The position numbers were made by a program, and so were the translations under genes. This document shows, one piece after another, positions 17,106 through 26,800 of a stretch of DNA of 64,000 bases. Every line of letters starts with the position of its first letter. The first letter of the stretch is position 1. This DNA is from Cystobacter fuscus (GTDB lineage Bacteria; Myxococcota; Myxococcia; Myxococcales; Myxococcaceae): positions 11,656,001 through 11,720,000 of the forward strand of contig NZ_CP022098.1 of the NCBI RefSeq assembly GCF_002305875.1. The letters are read 5' to 3'. The notes beneath the pieces were generated by a model that searched no databases, was not told the origin of the DNA, and worked only from the letters and a program-made list of their open reading frames with translations.

Positions 17106-17248
17106 CCCAGCCAGGCTTGGTGCCCCATTTGGGATGCACAACTGGACGAAGTTGTTGTAGCGACGGAGCAGCTTGGGAATGAGAAGTTCGTCACGGCTTG
17201 GCATTCCCCCGATCGCGCTGGATGGTGGGGACCGCCAACCCAACCCTC
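17106..17248. other. Short unresolved stretch with a 34-codon minus-strand frame
   Basis: Between the broken endonuclease and the Imm52 gene there is no convincing complete gene. The minus strand carries an ATG-to-TAG frame (17204 to 17100) reading MPSRDELLIPKLLRRYNNFV and then QLCIPNGAPSLAGK. It looks like a protein C-terminus but is too short to assign. It may be another remnant of the decayed island. Confidence 0.25.
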
Positions 17249-18001
17249 TCACTCGTTCGCGGGCTCGGGCCTCGGCCACGCGATGAGACCCGCCCGATCG
17301 AGCAACTCGCGCACGCGGGAAGTAAACGCCACGTGCTCGGGGTTGCCCGCCGTCATGGGCTCGGGGGAGAGGACGAGGAGCCACCCCAGCGTTCCCACCG
17401 GCTCGATGCGCGCGGGCGCGGGCAGCGGGGGCAACCGTCCCCGGCGGCGCGACAGGTAGGTCAGCCAGCCCACCCGCACTTCGAACCCCCGCTTCTCCAA
17501 CAGGTCCACCATCTCTGAGGAGCCAGCCATGGCGAAGTCCGGGTCCCACGCGGTGGCCATGGCGGTGAGCACTCCGGTCAAAACAGAGGCGCTCAGGAGC
17601 CGCTCCCGTATCGGGCTCTCCCGGGTCACTTTCAGCAAGCATGAGTTGGGGCCGCCCCAGGGAGAGTATCCACCACAGTGGATACTGAGGTCCGTGGCCT
17701 CCTTCTTCGCATTCCACATCATCTGACTGAAGCCCAGATCCTCGATGACATGCTTACCGACGTCCGTGCGATTCCTGCCCTGGAGGAGCCACTTCTCCAA
17801 CGCCTCCACCTCTGTCCTGACAGGGTGGCCTGGCAACTCGCGGGGGAAGCCTCGGCCCGCTCTGTACCACTGGACGAAGGACGGGTCACACCGCGCCAGC
17901 ATGTGGAAGAAGAGTTCCGCACGCCGCGCACACTCCAGCGCCGTCTCCTTGCGCACTCCCCAGTACGCGCCCACGTAGTAGTCCTCCAAGTCCTCTATCA
18001 T
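17249..18001 (-). CDS. Immunity 52 (Imm52) family protein
   Basis: A 250-residue cytoplasmic protein. It shows the Imm52 pattern: an opening EDYYVGAYWGVRKET, then ECARRAELFFHMLARCDPSF, then W-rich segments (GYSPWGGPNSCLL) and RVGWLTYLSRRRG. Imm52 proteins neutralise polymorphic toxins with a Tox-REase-5 domain, which is exactly what the gene immediately upstream encodes. The start at 18001 is chosen for its GGAGGAG ribosome site, 14 bp after the toxin stop. An ATG at 18058 would extend into the toxin gene. The toxin and this gene form a two-gene operon. Confidence 0.85.
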   Translation of the reverse strand: MIEDLEDYYVGAYWGVRKETALECARRAELFFHMLARCDPSFVQWYRAGRGFPRELPGHPVRTEVEALEKWLLQGRNRTDVGKHVIEDLGFSQMMWNAKKEATDLSIHCGGYSPWGGPNSCLLKVTRESPIRERLLSASVLTGVLTAMATAWDPDFAMAGSSEMVDLLEKRGFEVRVGWLTYLSRRRGRLPPLPAPARIEPVGTLGWLLVLSPEPMTAGNPEHVAFTSRVRELLDRAGLIAWPRPEPANE

Positions 18002-18015
18002 GCGTGCTCCTCCGC

Positions 18016-19614
18016 TTAGCGCGCGGGTGATGTATGATGGATGGAGGTGTTGTTCCATCCTCTTCGCCTGAACTCCTTCCGAAGGAATCCAGCAACTTTG
18101 GCATCAGCAACATGCCACGTCAGCGGCAAGCCCAACTGTCGAGCCATCTTCCATTGTTTCTCAGCTTGTTCCATCATCTGGTTGTACTTCCCTGAGATCC
18201 TGAACCAGTACTTGGGAGTACCATCCGGGTTGAAGAAGGAACAGTAGCCGGGACCCTTGGCTTCCAGCAGTTCCTTGCCATTGAAGCCGTCGAACTCCAA
18301 CTCTTCAATCATGTACACATACCATGCTGGCCGCCCCGTGATCTGTTCCTGGTACTCTCGGGCCCGCCGGGACTCGGTCGTGGGCTTCTTGTACGTCCAC
18401 TTGCCGGGACCCTTCGCCACGGTCGTCTGAGCGGACTTCCCCTTCTTGCCGCTCGTGCCTCCGGTACGCCCCTGTCCCTTCCCCGCCATGTGGAGGAGGG
18501 AGAACTCACCCAGAGCCATGCCCCCGGTGGTGCTCGCGGCCCCTCCCACCACGGGCGTTCTGCCCAGCACCAGCTCACCCCTGGCCGTGAGTGACAGCAC
18601 TGGCAGTTCCGCCCCCAGCCCCCCCATGCGCCCCACCGTGGCCTCCGCCCCCCCGAGCAGCATGAGCACGTGTGTGGACACACGCGCCGCCTCGCGTATC
18701 TGGTCCTCCCGGGACATGGCCCCATAGCGCGCGAAGTACTCGGGCGAGGAGGCGATGAGGTGCGCCACCGTGGTGGGCAGTTGGGCCAGGTCCTCCACGG
18801 TGCGGATGGGATGCAGGAGGGAGTGGGCCGTCGCCACCACCATCTCCCCCAGGGCGACCTGGGCCCCATCGAGCGCGGCGTTGAGCCAGTCTTTGCCCAG
18901 GCCCAACTCGGTCAGGGGCGGGCCGTACGCGCGCCTCAAGGCCTCGTCCACCGGGTAGAAGACGCCGCCGCTCGAGAAGTAGAAGTCGCCCACCGCGAGG
19001 CGCCCCACCCGCCACTCGCCCTCCACCAGTTGGAGCTGCCCCATTCGCTGCAGGGGCGTACCGGTGAGCGCTGTCACCAGGTAACCATCGGGTCGCACCA
19101 TCACCAGCAGCCAGAAGCGCTCGGCACGCCACTTCAAGTCGGCGTACTCCACACGCTCACCGCCCGCGAGCACCTCGCTCAACAGCCAGCACAGCACCCG
19201 GCGCGGGGCGAAACTCCGGTACGTCACGGGCGTCCTGATCAACTGCTCCAGCAGTTGACGCGCCTGCCCCAGGTAGAGCGCCGCGCCCGCCGGGTGCCGG
19301 GCATCGTCCCCAAGGCCACTGGCCTCCTGCACCACCTGGAAGGGGTCCGCCGTGTCCTCGAAGATTCCGCCGGAGCCTCCCGCCGCCTCTCCGGACATGG
19401 GTGTAGCCTCGGGCCGCCGAGGTGCGGAGCCCTGTCGGTACGAGGAGGCCCGCGAGTGGAGGCCAATGCCTGTGGTCAGGCTCCCGAGAGGAGCACCCGT
19501 GGCGCACCCGGTCAGGAGAACGACAGCGGCCAGGGCCAGCAGCGCCTCACGGCGGCCCACCTTCACGACATGTCCACTCCCGGGAACGAGCCCGAGAGTC
19601 GCTGACGACAACAT
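18016..19614 (-). CDS. Tox-REase-5 domain lipoprotein toxin
   Basis: A 532-residue protein with a lipoprotein signal (LLALAAVVLLTGC, Cys37). A long central region (about 90-390) resembles the trafficking/pre-toxin part common in myxobacterial polymorphic toxins. A Gly/Lys-rich linker (about 395-420) leads to a C-terminal Tox-REase-5 nuclease domain (about 430-525): REYQEQITGRPAWYVY, FDGFNGKELLEAKG with a D...ExK-type core, and the end KEFRRRGWNNTSIHH. The domain is a PD-(D/E)XK nuclease predicted to cut nucleic acid of competitors. The cognate Imm52 gene follows 14 bp downstream. No secretion-system gene is nearby, so the export route is unknown. Confidence 0.82.
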   Translation of the reverse strand: MLSSATLGLVPGSGHVVKVGRREALLALAAVVLLTGCATGAPLGSLTTGIGLHSRASSYRQGSAPRRPEATPMSGEAAGGSGGIFEDTADPFQVVQEASGLGDDARHPAGAALYLGQARQLLEQLIRTPVTYRSFAPRRVLCWLLSEVLAGGERVEYADLKWRAERFWLLVMVRPDGYLVTALTGTPLQRMGQLQLVEGEWRVGRLAVGDFYFSSGGVFYPVDEALRRAYGPPLTELGLGKDWLNAALDGAQVALGEMVVATAHSLLHPIRTVEDLAQLPTTVAHLIASSPEYFARYGAMSREDQIREAARVSTHVLMLLGGAEATVGRMGGLGAELPVLSLTARGELVLGRTPVVGGAASTTGGMALGEFSLLHMAGKGQGRTGGTSGKKGKSAQTTVAKGPGKWTYKKPTTESRRAREYQEQITGRPAWYVYMIEELEFDGFNGKELLEAKGPGYCSFFNPDGTPKYWFRISGKYNQMMEQAEKQWKMARQLGLPLTWHVADAKVAGFLRKEFRRRGWNNTSIHHTSPAR

Positions 19615-19678
19615 GAGGAACCCCCCGTTGGTGATACGACTCCAACAGGGTAGTCCCCCTCCCTGACACCGTGCGTTT

Positions 19679-21199
19679 CTACAGGTCCTTCGCGGCGAAC
19701 GCCGGTTTCGCGAACGTCGGCAGCGGTAACGTCACGCTCGACGGCAGCCCTTCCATGATCCCCGTCCGCATGAACGCGTAGACGGCGGCCTTGGCCTTCG
19801 CATCCTCGCGCAACAAATAGAACGTCCCATCGTGCCCACCCCGGTGCACGACGATCGCATGTCCATGCGAGTAATAAGGCAGCACCTCCAGCGTGTTCTC
19901 GATCGGCGTCGACGTATCCCAGTCTCCGTGCACGAACACCACCGGAATGTCCGTCGGCACGACGCCGCGGAACGCGTCACCCATGTCGGCCGTCGGCCAG
20001 GCATCGGCGGCCGCCAGATACGGCGCGAAGTTCCATTCGCCCAGCACACCGACCGCCGGGTCGGTGCGCAGCCGATGCGCGCGGGCCGGCGTGACGCCGA
20101 GGCTCGTATCCACCAGCGGACCGATGACCGCGCTCTTGCCCGCCTTGCGCCCCTCGATCGTGTCGCGCGCCCAGTCGTCGTAGTGCCGGTGATAGAGGCT
20201 GAGCACGAAGGCCGGCCATTGACTGGCATCGGCCGAACGCTCGATCAGAGCGTTCTCGAAGTCGCCCACGCCGAGCGTCACCGCTACCGGTTTCCCCGAG
20301 TCCTTGTCCGTGACGGAAACGACGACCGGCGCGGCGGCGAGTCGATCGTGTACGGCACGCAGGGCGGCCATCGTTCCGCCTTCGGGTAGATAGGGTTTCA
20401 GGCCGGGATCACGGTCCGCATCGAAAGCGATCCGCTGCATCGAGGCATACACGTGGGACGGCATATCGTAGCCATTGTCGAGCGGTTCGACGCCGGAGAG
20501 GACCGCGCGCGCGACGGCCTCGGGATGCCGCTTCATCACCGCGAAACTCCACTGGGAACCGAAGCTGCCGCCGAACAGCGTGATGCTGCCGTAACCGAGG
20601 GCTTTTCGCAGGTCGTCCACATCATCGGCATACGCACCGATGTCGTATCCCGCGAGGTCCTTGCCCGGAAACGTGGCCAGCGCCCTGCGAGCCTTCGCCA
20701 GTGCACCGGCTTTCGACTGGGTGATCGTGGCAGGCTCATTCAGCGGAGAGTCCTCCGTACTCACCTCCAACATCTCGCCCCGAGAGGTGTAGCCACGCTG
20801 CTCGACCACCACCAGGTCGCCGACCACGCCGAAGTTGATCCACGACTTGAGGCGGCTGCGACCCGTGTTGTCGGATGGGTCGAATGCGCCGAGCACGGCG
20901 AGACCGGGGCCTCCGGGCAGCCAGAACACCGGCGGTGCTCCAGTGGGTCGCGGCGCGCGGATACGCGCGAAACCCACGCCAATGGCCCGGCTACCTGCCT
21001 TGTGCCGATTCTCCGGCACGTAGAACGTGCCGATCTCGTAATTCACCGTCACACCGTCGGCGGTGGTGAGCGTGCGGCTCTCGCTGACGAGGGAGCCGAC
21101 CTTGGGGGCTGACTCCGTCCCCATCGCCGTCGCGGTGATTCCCATCAGGGACATGGAAACGACGAACTTCATTCCGCGTGTGAAAATCACCCTTCTCAT
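19679..21199 (-). CDS. Secreted alpha/beta hydrolase, prolyl aminopeptidase-like (S33/TAP family)
   Basis: A 506-residue protein with an N-terminal signal (about residues 8-27, FTRGMKFVVSMSLMGITATA). The oxyanion-hole motif WLPGGPGLAV is near residue 93, the nucleophile is in FGGSFGSQ (Ser212), the acid is in HGDWDTSTP (about 424) and the histidine in HRGGHDGTF (about 463). This is the arrangement of tripeptidyl aminopeptidase-like hydrolases. The start at 21199 has GAGGGG upstream. The gene stands alone beside a transposase scrap. Its wording (TCG/GTC-rich codons, long insertion between core and lid) looks somewhat unlike neighbouring genes, so transfer is possible but not shown. Confidence 0.85.
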   Translation of the reverse strand: MRRVIFTRGMKFVVSMSLMGITATAMGTESAPKVGSLVSESRTLTTADGVTVNYEIGTFYVPENRHKAGSRAIGVGFARIRAPRPTGAPPVFWLPGGPGLAVLGAFDPSDNTGRSRLKSWINFGVVGDLVVVEQRGYTSRGEMLEVSTEDSPLNEPATITQSKAGALAKARRALATFPGKDLAGYDIGAYADDVDDLRKALGYGSITLFGGSFGSQWSFAVMKRHPEAVARAVLSGVEPLDNGYDMPSHVYASMQRIAFDADRDPGLKPYLPEGGTMAALRAVHDRLAAAPVVVSVTDKDSGKPVAVTLGVGDFENALIERSADASQWPAFVLSLYHRHYDDWARDTIEGRKAGKSAVIGPLVDTSLGVTPARAHRLRTDPAVGVLGEWNFAPYLAAADAWPTADMGDAFRGVVPTDIPVVFVHGDWDTSTPIENTLEVLPYYSHGHAIVVHRGGHDGTFYLLREDAKAKAAVYAFMRTGIMEGLPSSVTLPLPTFAKPAFAAKDL

Positions 21200-21316
21200 G
21201 GTGAGCCCCTCGTTGTCGGTGTCCGCGAAAGCTCGCGTGCACACCGCGGCCAGTCAAGCACACCGAGGGGGCTCATCAATCATCTCAATCCCAGACACGG
21301 GGCGGGACGGTACTGG

Positions 21317-21457
21317 GTGCGTCGAATCCAGTTCTTCGGCGCGACCTTGCAGGTGACTCCGCACTTCCACTCGCTGGTGCCGGACGGTGTTTTCGTGCCC
21401 AGGGAGGGCGGCGTACGCTTCGAGCCGTTGCCGCCGCCCACGTGGAGCACCTGCTGA
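21317..21457 (+). mobile_element. IS91-type transposase fragment
   Basis: An open frame without its own start reads RIQFFGATLQVTPHFHSLVP then DGVFVPREGGVRFEPLPPPT and stops. The FG..L...PHFH.LV.DGVF pattern followed by the F.P.PPPT segment is the core of Y2 transposases of the IS91 family (normally VHFH). Only about 46 residues remain, and no intact ends are visible. It lies in the 280-bp gap between the S33 hydrolase and GH5 genes. Confidence 0.6.
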
Positions 21458-21479
21458 GCAAGAGCGTGCTCGGGGGAGC

Positions 21480-23642
21480 CTAGCGGAGCACCGTGAGGTC
21501 CACGCGGTCCGCGGTGATGACGTATCCGGACGAGCTGGCGTTCTTGCGGCCGGAGACGGTGACCTTGAGGGTATGGGAGCCCGCGCTCAGCACGGAGCTG
21601 GTCCACAACAGCTTCTGCTCCTGGCGGGTGGCGGAGTAGAAGTCCACGTCCACCGCCGTCCCGTTGTCCACCGACACCGAGGCGATGCCGTGGTGCGAGG
21701 CCACCGAGCCGTACAGCTTCGCCTGCGTGCCGGAGAAGCGCACCACATAGGAGGAGCCCGTGGTGTTCGAGAAGTGGTCATCGCTCTGGAACTTGCCAGT
21801 GCCAGTGCCCGCCTCCCAGGTGCCGGTGTACTCGAACTGCTCCTGGCCCGTGCCCACCACGCTGTCATTGAGCTGCACCACCACGGCCTGCTCAGAGGCC
21901 GTCACCGTGACGGTGGCGCTCGTGCCCACGTTGCCGGCGGCATCCACCGCCTTGGCCACCAGCGCGTGCTGGCCCGCGGTGGCGCTCCAGGTGAAGGAGT
22001 AGGGAGAGGAGTCATCCTCGGCCAGCTTCGCCCCGTCCACCCACAGCTCCACCTTCGCCACGCCCACGTTGTCGCTGGCGGAGGCCTGCACCGTCACGCT
22101 GCCCACGGCCACGGTGCCACCGGTGGGCTGGGTGATGATCACGCTGGGAGCCGTGGTATCGCCGCCCTGCGTCGCCCGCGTCAGGTCCACGCGGTCCGCG
22201 GTGATGACGTATCCGGACGAGCTGGCGTTCTTGCGGCCGGAGACGGTGACCTTGAGGGTATGGGAGCCCGCGCTCAGCACGGAGCTGGTCCACAGCAGCT
22301 TCTGCTCCTGACGGGTGGCGGAGTAGAAGTCCACGTCCACCGCCGTCCCGTTGTCCACCGACACCGAGGCGATGCCGTGGTGCGAGGCCGCCGAGCCGTA
22401 CAGCTTCGCCTGCGTGCCGGAGAAGCGCACCACGAAGGAGGAGCCCGTGGTGTTCGAGAAGTGGTCATCGCTCTGGAACTTGCCAGTGCCAGTGCCCGCC
22501 TCCCAGGTGCCGGTGTACTCGAACTGCTCCTGGCCCGTGCCCACCACGCTGTCATTGAGCTGCACCGAGTCGCCCGTGGGGGGCGGCGGCACCGACGCCA
22601 GCGGGTAGTCGCGGATCATCGGGAGCATCGGATCGTTCGGCCCGAAGTTGAGCTCGCAGCCGGTGACGTTCGTCGCCTGCCACGTCCACACGAAGACGCC
22701 CGCCGCTCCGCCCGCGAGGTACTGCTGGAACTTCTGGCGCATGGCGTCCCGGCGCTGGGTGCGGTTCGTCCGGCAACCGCTGTCGGCGCCGTTGATGCCC
22801 GTCTCTCCGATGATGAGCGGCTTGTTCAGCGCGTTCATCGCGTTGATGGCGGGCGCGAAGTGCGGCGAGACGATGGTGTTGCCGTTGTTGTAGTCGTAGT
22901 CGTACTCGTGGAGGCTACCCACGTCCACGTTCGGCACGTCGTGGATGGACTGGAACCCGGACTGGCCTCCGTACGCCCACGGCGCCCACGAGCCCGAGCT
23001 GATCAGGTGGTTCGGATCGATCTGCTTGATGGTCGTGCTGACGTCGTTGAAGAAGGCCTTCAGGGTGGTGTTGTCGGTGTCACCCGGCTCGTTGATCAGC
23101 TCCCACATGCCCACGGAGGGCGAGTTCGCGAAGCGGGTGACGACCTGCTTCACCCAGGGCACATAGTTGGTCTTGTACCCGCTGGAGTACCACGAGCTCT
23201 GCTTGCCGCTGCCGTCCGAGCCGTTGTAGCCGTCCCACTCGCCGCAGTAGCTGCGCCCATCGGCCAGGGTGAGGATCAGCTTCTGGTTGTACTTCTCGGC
23301 CGCGGCCACCACCCGCTCCAGGTTCGCTAGGCCCTGAGGCTTGAACGCCCAGGCGCGGGTGAGCCCGTTGGGTCGCAGCCCGGCGAAGAACGCGTCGAGC
23401 TGCGAGTCGTTGGGCGCCGCGCCGCAGCCCGTCAGCGGGAAGGCGTTCAAGCCCACCATCTGGTACGGCGCGCCATTCAGGTACAGCTGCTTGCCCTGGC
23501 GGTAGAGGAAGTTGGCCGGCGCCAGCGCGCTCGTGCCCGTGGAGAGCCCCTCCTCGCCCTCCTCCAGGGGCGCGTTGCACGCGGCCAGGAAGGACAACAC
23601 GAGGAGTCCAGTGAGTCGATGACGGATGGAAAGGGTGTGCAT
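21480..23642 (-). CDS. GH5-like glycoside hydrolase lipoprotein with duplicated galactose-binding-like domains
   Basis: A 720-residue exported lipoprotein (LSFLAAC, Cys22). The catalytic (beta/alpha)8 domain (about 45-352) has the acid/base Glu185 in MWELINEPGD and the nucleophile Glu280 in LIIGETGIN, as in GH5 mannanases and related enzymes. A galactose-binding-like beta-sandwich follows (about 359-490), then an Ig-like domain (about 497-587, TTAPSVIITQPTGGTV), then a second copy of the beta-sandwich (about 590-720). The two sandwich copies differ at only about two residues. It is likely a surface-attached endo-acting polysaccharidase; the substrate (mannan versus another beta-glycan) is inferred. 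The start at 23642 was chosen so that the signal sequence is at the N-terminus. Confidence 0.88.
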   Translation of the reverse strand: MHTLSIRHRLTGLLVLSFLAACNAPLEEGEEGLSTGTSALAPANFLYRQGKQLYLNGAPYQMVGLNAFPLTGCGAAPNDSQLDAFFAGLRPNGLTRAWAFKPQGLANLERVVAAAEKYNQKLILTLADGRSYCGEWDGYNGSDGSGKQSSWYSSGYKTNYVPWVKQVVTRFANSPSVGMWELINEPGDTDNTTLKAFFNDVSTTIKQIDPNHLISSGSWAPWAYGGQSGFQSIHDVPNVDVGSLHEYDYDYNNGNTIVSPHFAPAINAMNALNKPLIIGETGINGADSGCRTNRTQRRDAMRQKFQQYLAGGAAGVFVWTWQATNVTGCELNFGPNDPMLPMIRDYPLASVPPPPTGDSVQLNDSVVGTGQEQFEYTGTWEAGTGTGKFQSDDHFSNTTGSSFVVRFSGTQAKLYGSAASHHGIASVSVDNGTAVDVDFYSATRQEQKLLWTSSVLSAGSHTLKVTVSGRKNASSSGYVITADRVDLTRATQGGDTTAPSVIITQPTGGTVAVGSVTVQASASDNVGVAKVELWVDGAKLAEDDSSPYSFTWSATAGQHALVAKAVDAAGNVGTSATVTVTASEQAVVVQLNDSVVGTGQEQFEYTGTWEAGTGTGKFQSDDHFSNTTGSSYVVRFSGTQAKLYGSVASHHGIASVSVDNGTAVDVDFYSATRQEQKLLWTSSVLSAGSHTLKVTVSGRKNASSSGYVITADRVDLTVLR
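21496..21879. repeat. Direct repeat copy 1 (384 bp), C-terminal binding domain
   Basis: It aligns without gaps to 22183-22566 at a constant offset of 687 bp. I count about five base differences, giving two amino-acid changes (Tyr/Phe and Val/Ala). It encodes the C-terminal galactose-binding-like domain of the GH5 protein. Confidence 0.9.
22183..22566. repeat. Direct repeat copy 2 (384 bp), inner binding domain
   Basis: Partner of 21496-21879. It encodes the first galactose-binding-like domain. Third-position identity is almost complete, so the duplication is recent or the copies are kept alike by gene conversion. Confidence 0.9.
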
Positions 23643-23779
23643 GTGCGTTGCTCGCGGATGAGGAAAAGGACCTCGCGGTCTTGCGCGGGCCTGGAGCAAA
23701 CACAGTGCCATCTCCGCACTTCATGAATTTCGAGGACTTATGGTGTTCCCAGCTCTCTCCCTGTTCTCTCCCCAGGACA

Positions 23780-23807
23780 GGACCTGTCCACTCGAGTGGA
23801 CAGGTCC
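23780..23807 (-). terminator. 28-bp perfect palindrome after the PPC lipoprotein gene
   Basis: The arms (14 bp each, meeting at CTC|GAG) form a continuous perfect palindrome just 8 bp past the stop of the minus-strand PPC gene and upstream of the GH5 gene. A terminator hairpin or a protein-binding palindrome is possible. No T-run follows on the minus strand. Nothing else is evident in 23643-23814. Confidence 0.45.
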
Positions 23808-23814
23808 GTTCGAG

Positions 23815-26800
23815 CTACTCGAAGATGGCCTTCACGTCATAGGAGCCACTGGTCCAATCGGTCGCGAGGTACCACGTTCCCACTGTCGGGTTGGTCCAGC
23901 TGCACCCCTGCGAGACGCCCGTATTCGTCGAAGCACAGTTGTACTTCGTGCTCGATGCGGGCTTGAGGCCCTGGACGTACAGGACGAGCTGTCCCGGGTC
24001 GCTCGACGTCTCCGTGGGGCCCCGGGTGGTGATGGTCAGCTTCGTCGCCCCCGAGGGCACCTCGATCTTGAACCGGCCGTTACCGGTGAGCTCCGTCACG
24101 GCCACTCCATTCATCAATGACGCGTAGGTCGTGTCGTCGTTCCAGCCATCGATGCCATCGTTGATGGTGACCATGTTTCCCCAGGACGCGGTCGCGGGCG
24201 TCTTGGATTTGATGGACACGCGCCGCTGCCCCGGGGAGCTGTACGAGAAGGAATCCGGGCACAGGGTGAAGCGACCGGACGTCGTGCACGTGAAGACGTT
24301 GTTGTAGGACATGTCCGCGAAGCGCACGTCGGTCGGCGGATTCACGCCCGACTGGATGTCGACCCGCATCATGTCCGCGGCCGAAGGGATGGTGACGGAG
24401 AAGAGCTGGGCTTCATTGGGACCGATGTAGATGTTCGGGACCGGTGTGCCCAGCGTCAGCGGGATGACCTCGTTGGTGATGCTGTACCGGGCGGTCAGCA
24501 CCACGTCCTTGAAGTCCGTCCTCCCCTCGACGCGGATGAGCCATGTCCCCGGTGCCGGGTTCTCGAAGACACAGACCTCCAGGTTGGTGGGGTCTTCGCT
24601 CCGGCAATCCGCTTCCGTGAGCGTCGGGCGGGAGCCCTGGCGGACGGCGAGGTCCGCATTGCCCCGGCCGCCGGACATGCCCACCACCAACCGGTTCTTG
24701 CCCTGAGGCACCTCCACCTTGAAATACTGCACGGAGCCCAGGGAGCCCTTGAACGCCACCACGTTCTCCCCGCTGGCCAGCGCCCTCACGCCCTCTCCGG
24801 GCGTCGTCGCGAAGGTCGTTACCAGGCGGGCACCCGTGAAGGACCCGGTGCCCCGGACGGCCACGTACCAGGTGCCTGGCCGCGGGTTGGCGAACTCGCA
24901 GTTCTCCTCGTTGTTGGGATGGGTGGACGCGCAGTCGGACGTCGTGCCCGGCGCCTCGCCGTACTTCACGTACAGGTCCGCGTTGCCCGTGCCGCTGCTG
25001 AGCATCACCCGGAAGTCGCTGAGCCCGGATGGGACTTCGACCTTCCACACGCGCTCACTGGTCGGCGAACCCGCGAACGGCTGCTCCTCGAAGCCCGGCG
25101 TCAGGAGCGGGAGGGTGGAGGAGGTCGTCGCCCGGACGATGCCCTGCAGCGCGGCCTTGCTCTCCACCAGGACGTACCACGCACCCGCCTGGGGATTGTC
25201 GATGACGCAGGAGCGGCCGGCCGGGACGTCGTTGTACGTCCAGGACGACCCCTTGCACGTGAACAGGGACGTCGCGGGAACGGCCCCGTACCGGACATAC
25301 AGTTGCGACGGGGTTCCGCCCTGGAAGACATGGTCCACGCGCAGCTGTGCCTGTCCTTCCGGAACGTCGATTCGCCAGTACCGGAACTCCCGCAGCGCGC
25401 TGGCGGTGAAGGCCACGGGAATGCCGTCCGCCAGCGGGGAGACCGGGCCGCCCCCGTACCACGCGGCCAGCATGCCGTAGACGATTCCCGGCGTGAAATA
25501 CACCGTGACGTAGTAGCGCCCGGGCTGGGGATTGACCAGCGAGCAGGGAGTCCTGCAACCGTCACTGAGATTCGTCGACCAGGTGCCGTACTTCACCATG
25601 GCCCAGTTGCCGACCTCGTTCGTGAGCGTGAAGTTGGCCTCCGACTGCCCGTCCGGAACGTCGAAGTAGTAGTGGAGGCGTTCGCCGCCGTACTGCACCG
25701 GCTGGTCCTGCGACAGCGCATACACCGGGGGATATCCCGCGGAGAAGCTCAGGCCCGAGAACGAGGTGAAACCGCGCACCAGGATGTACCAGGTGCCTGG
25801 CGCCGGAGCCTGGAACCTGCAGCCGGTGCCGCAGGCCGTGCCCTGTCCCCGCGTCGGTGGAGTGCCCTGCTGGACGAACATCTCGGCGACACCCGTCCCC
25901 TGCGTCGTCTGGACGTTCAGGTACGGCAGGCCCTCGGGAACGGTGATGGAGTAGTAACGGTCCTCGACCGGGCTGCCGGAGAGGCCGGTCACCTGCTGAT
26001 AGTTCTGCAGCGGTGTCACCGTTCCGTTGCTCGTGGAGGCCACCACGCGGGCAGTCAGATTCAAGCTGTAGAGCGCGGTGTTCGCCCGGAGTATCAGGTA
26101 CCACGTCCCCGCTTGTGGATTGTCGAAGGTGCACGAAGCGGGGCCGCTCGAGTAACTGGCGAGACAATCCACCGCGCTGTTCCCGGGGAACGGGTCTCCC
26201 CGCTGGACGTAGAGCGAGCGGATGACGGACGAGGTCTCCACCACGAGCCGGGACTGCCCCGAGGGGACGTTGAGCGTGTAATAGACCAGGTCATCCCTCG
26301 CCGCGCTGATGCCCGTCACCGTCTGCCCATTCGTGAGCGCCACGGGCGTCTTCGCCGTTCCGGTCACCCAGGGGAGGATCTGCGTCGGAGACTTGTTGGT
26401 CGTCAGCAGGACGTAGTACCGGCCCGCCTTGGGCTTGAAGATGTCACACGTGACGTCGCAGTCGTAGAGCGTATCCGTGGGACGGGCGCCCAGCCGCGCC
26501 TTCACCGTGCTGGTGCCCGAGGAGTCGATTTTGAACCGGCCCTTTCCCGCGGGGACGTCGACGAAGAACATCGTCGGCTTGTTGGAGTAGTGGAACAGGT
26601 TGACGTTGGGGGCGAGCGGCAAGGGCTGATTGAAATAGACGACCAGCTTCGCATTGTCGTACGCCGACTGGCCTTCGACCCTCACGCTCCAGGTGTCGGC
26701 GGCTGGAGCCTGCACGTTGCACCGCTCCTCGTTGTCGCTCCCGCGTGAGCTGCAGTCGTAGAGAATGTTGGTGGGAATCTCACCGCGCTTGACGGCCAGG

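Noticed and set aside
17100-17717. 205-codon minus-strand frame running from the Imm52 gene into the decayed island
   Set aside because: Most of it is an alternative frame of Imm52. Only its last 34 codons looked protein-like, and those are listed separately.
24919-26748. 609-codon plus-strand frame opposite the PPC lipoprotein
   Set aside because: Antisense of repeated modules, explaining its repetitive look; no independent coding signal.
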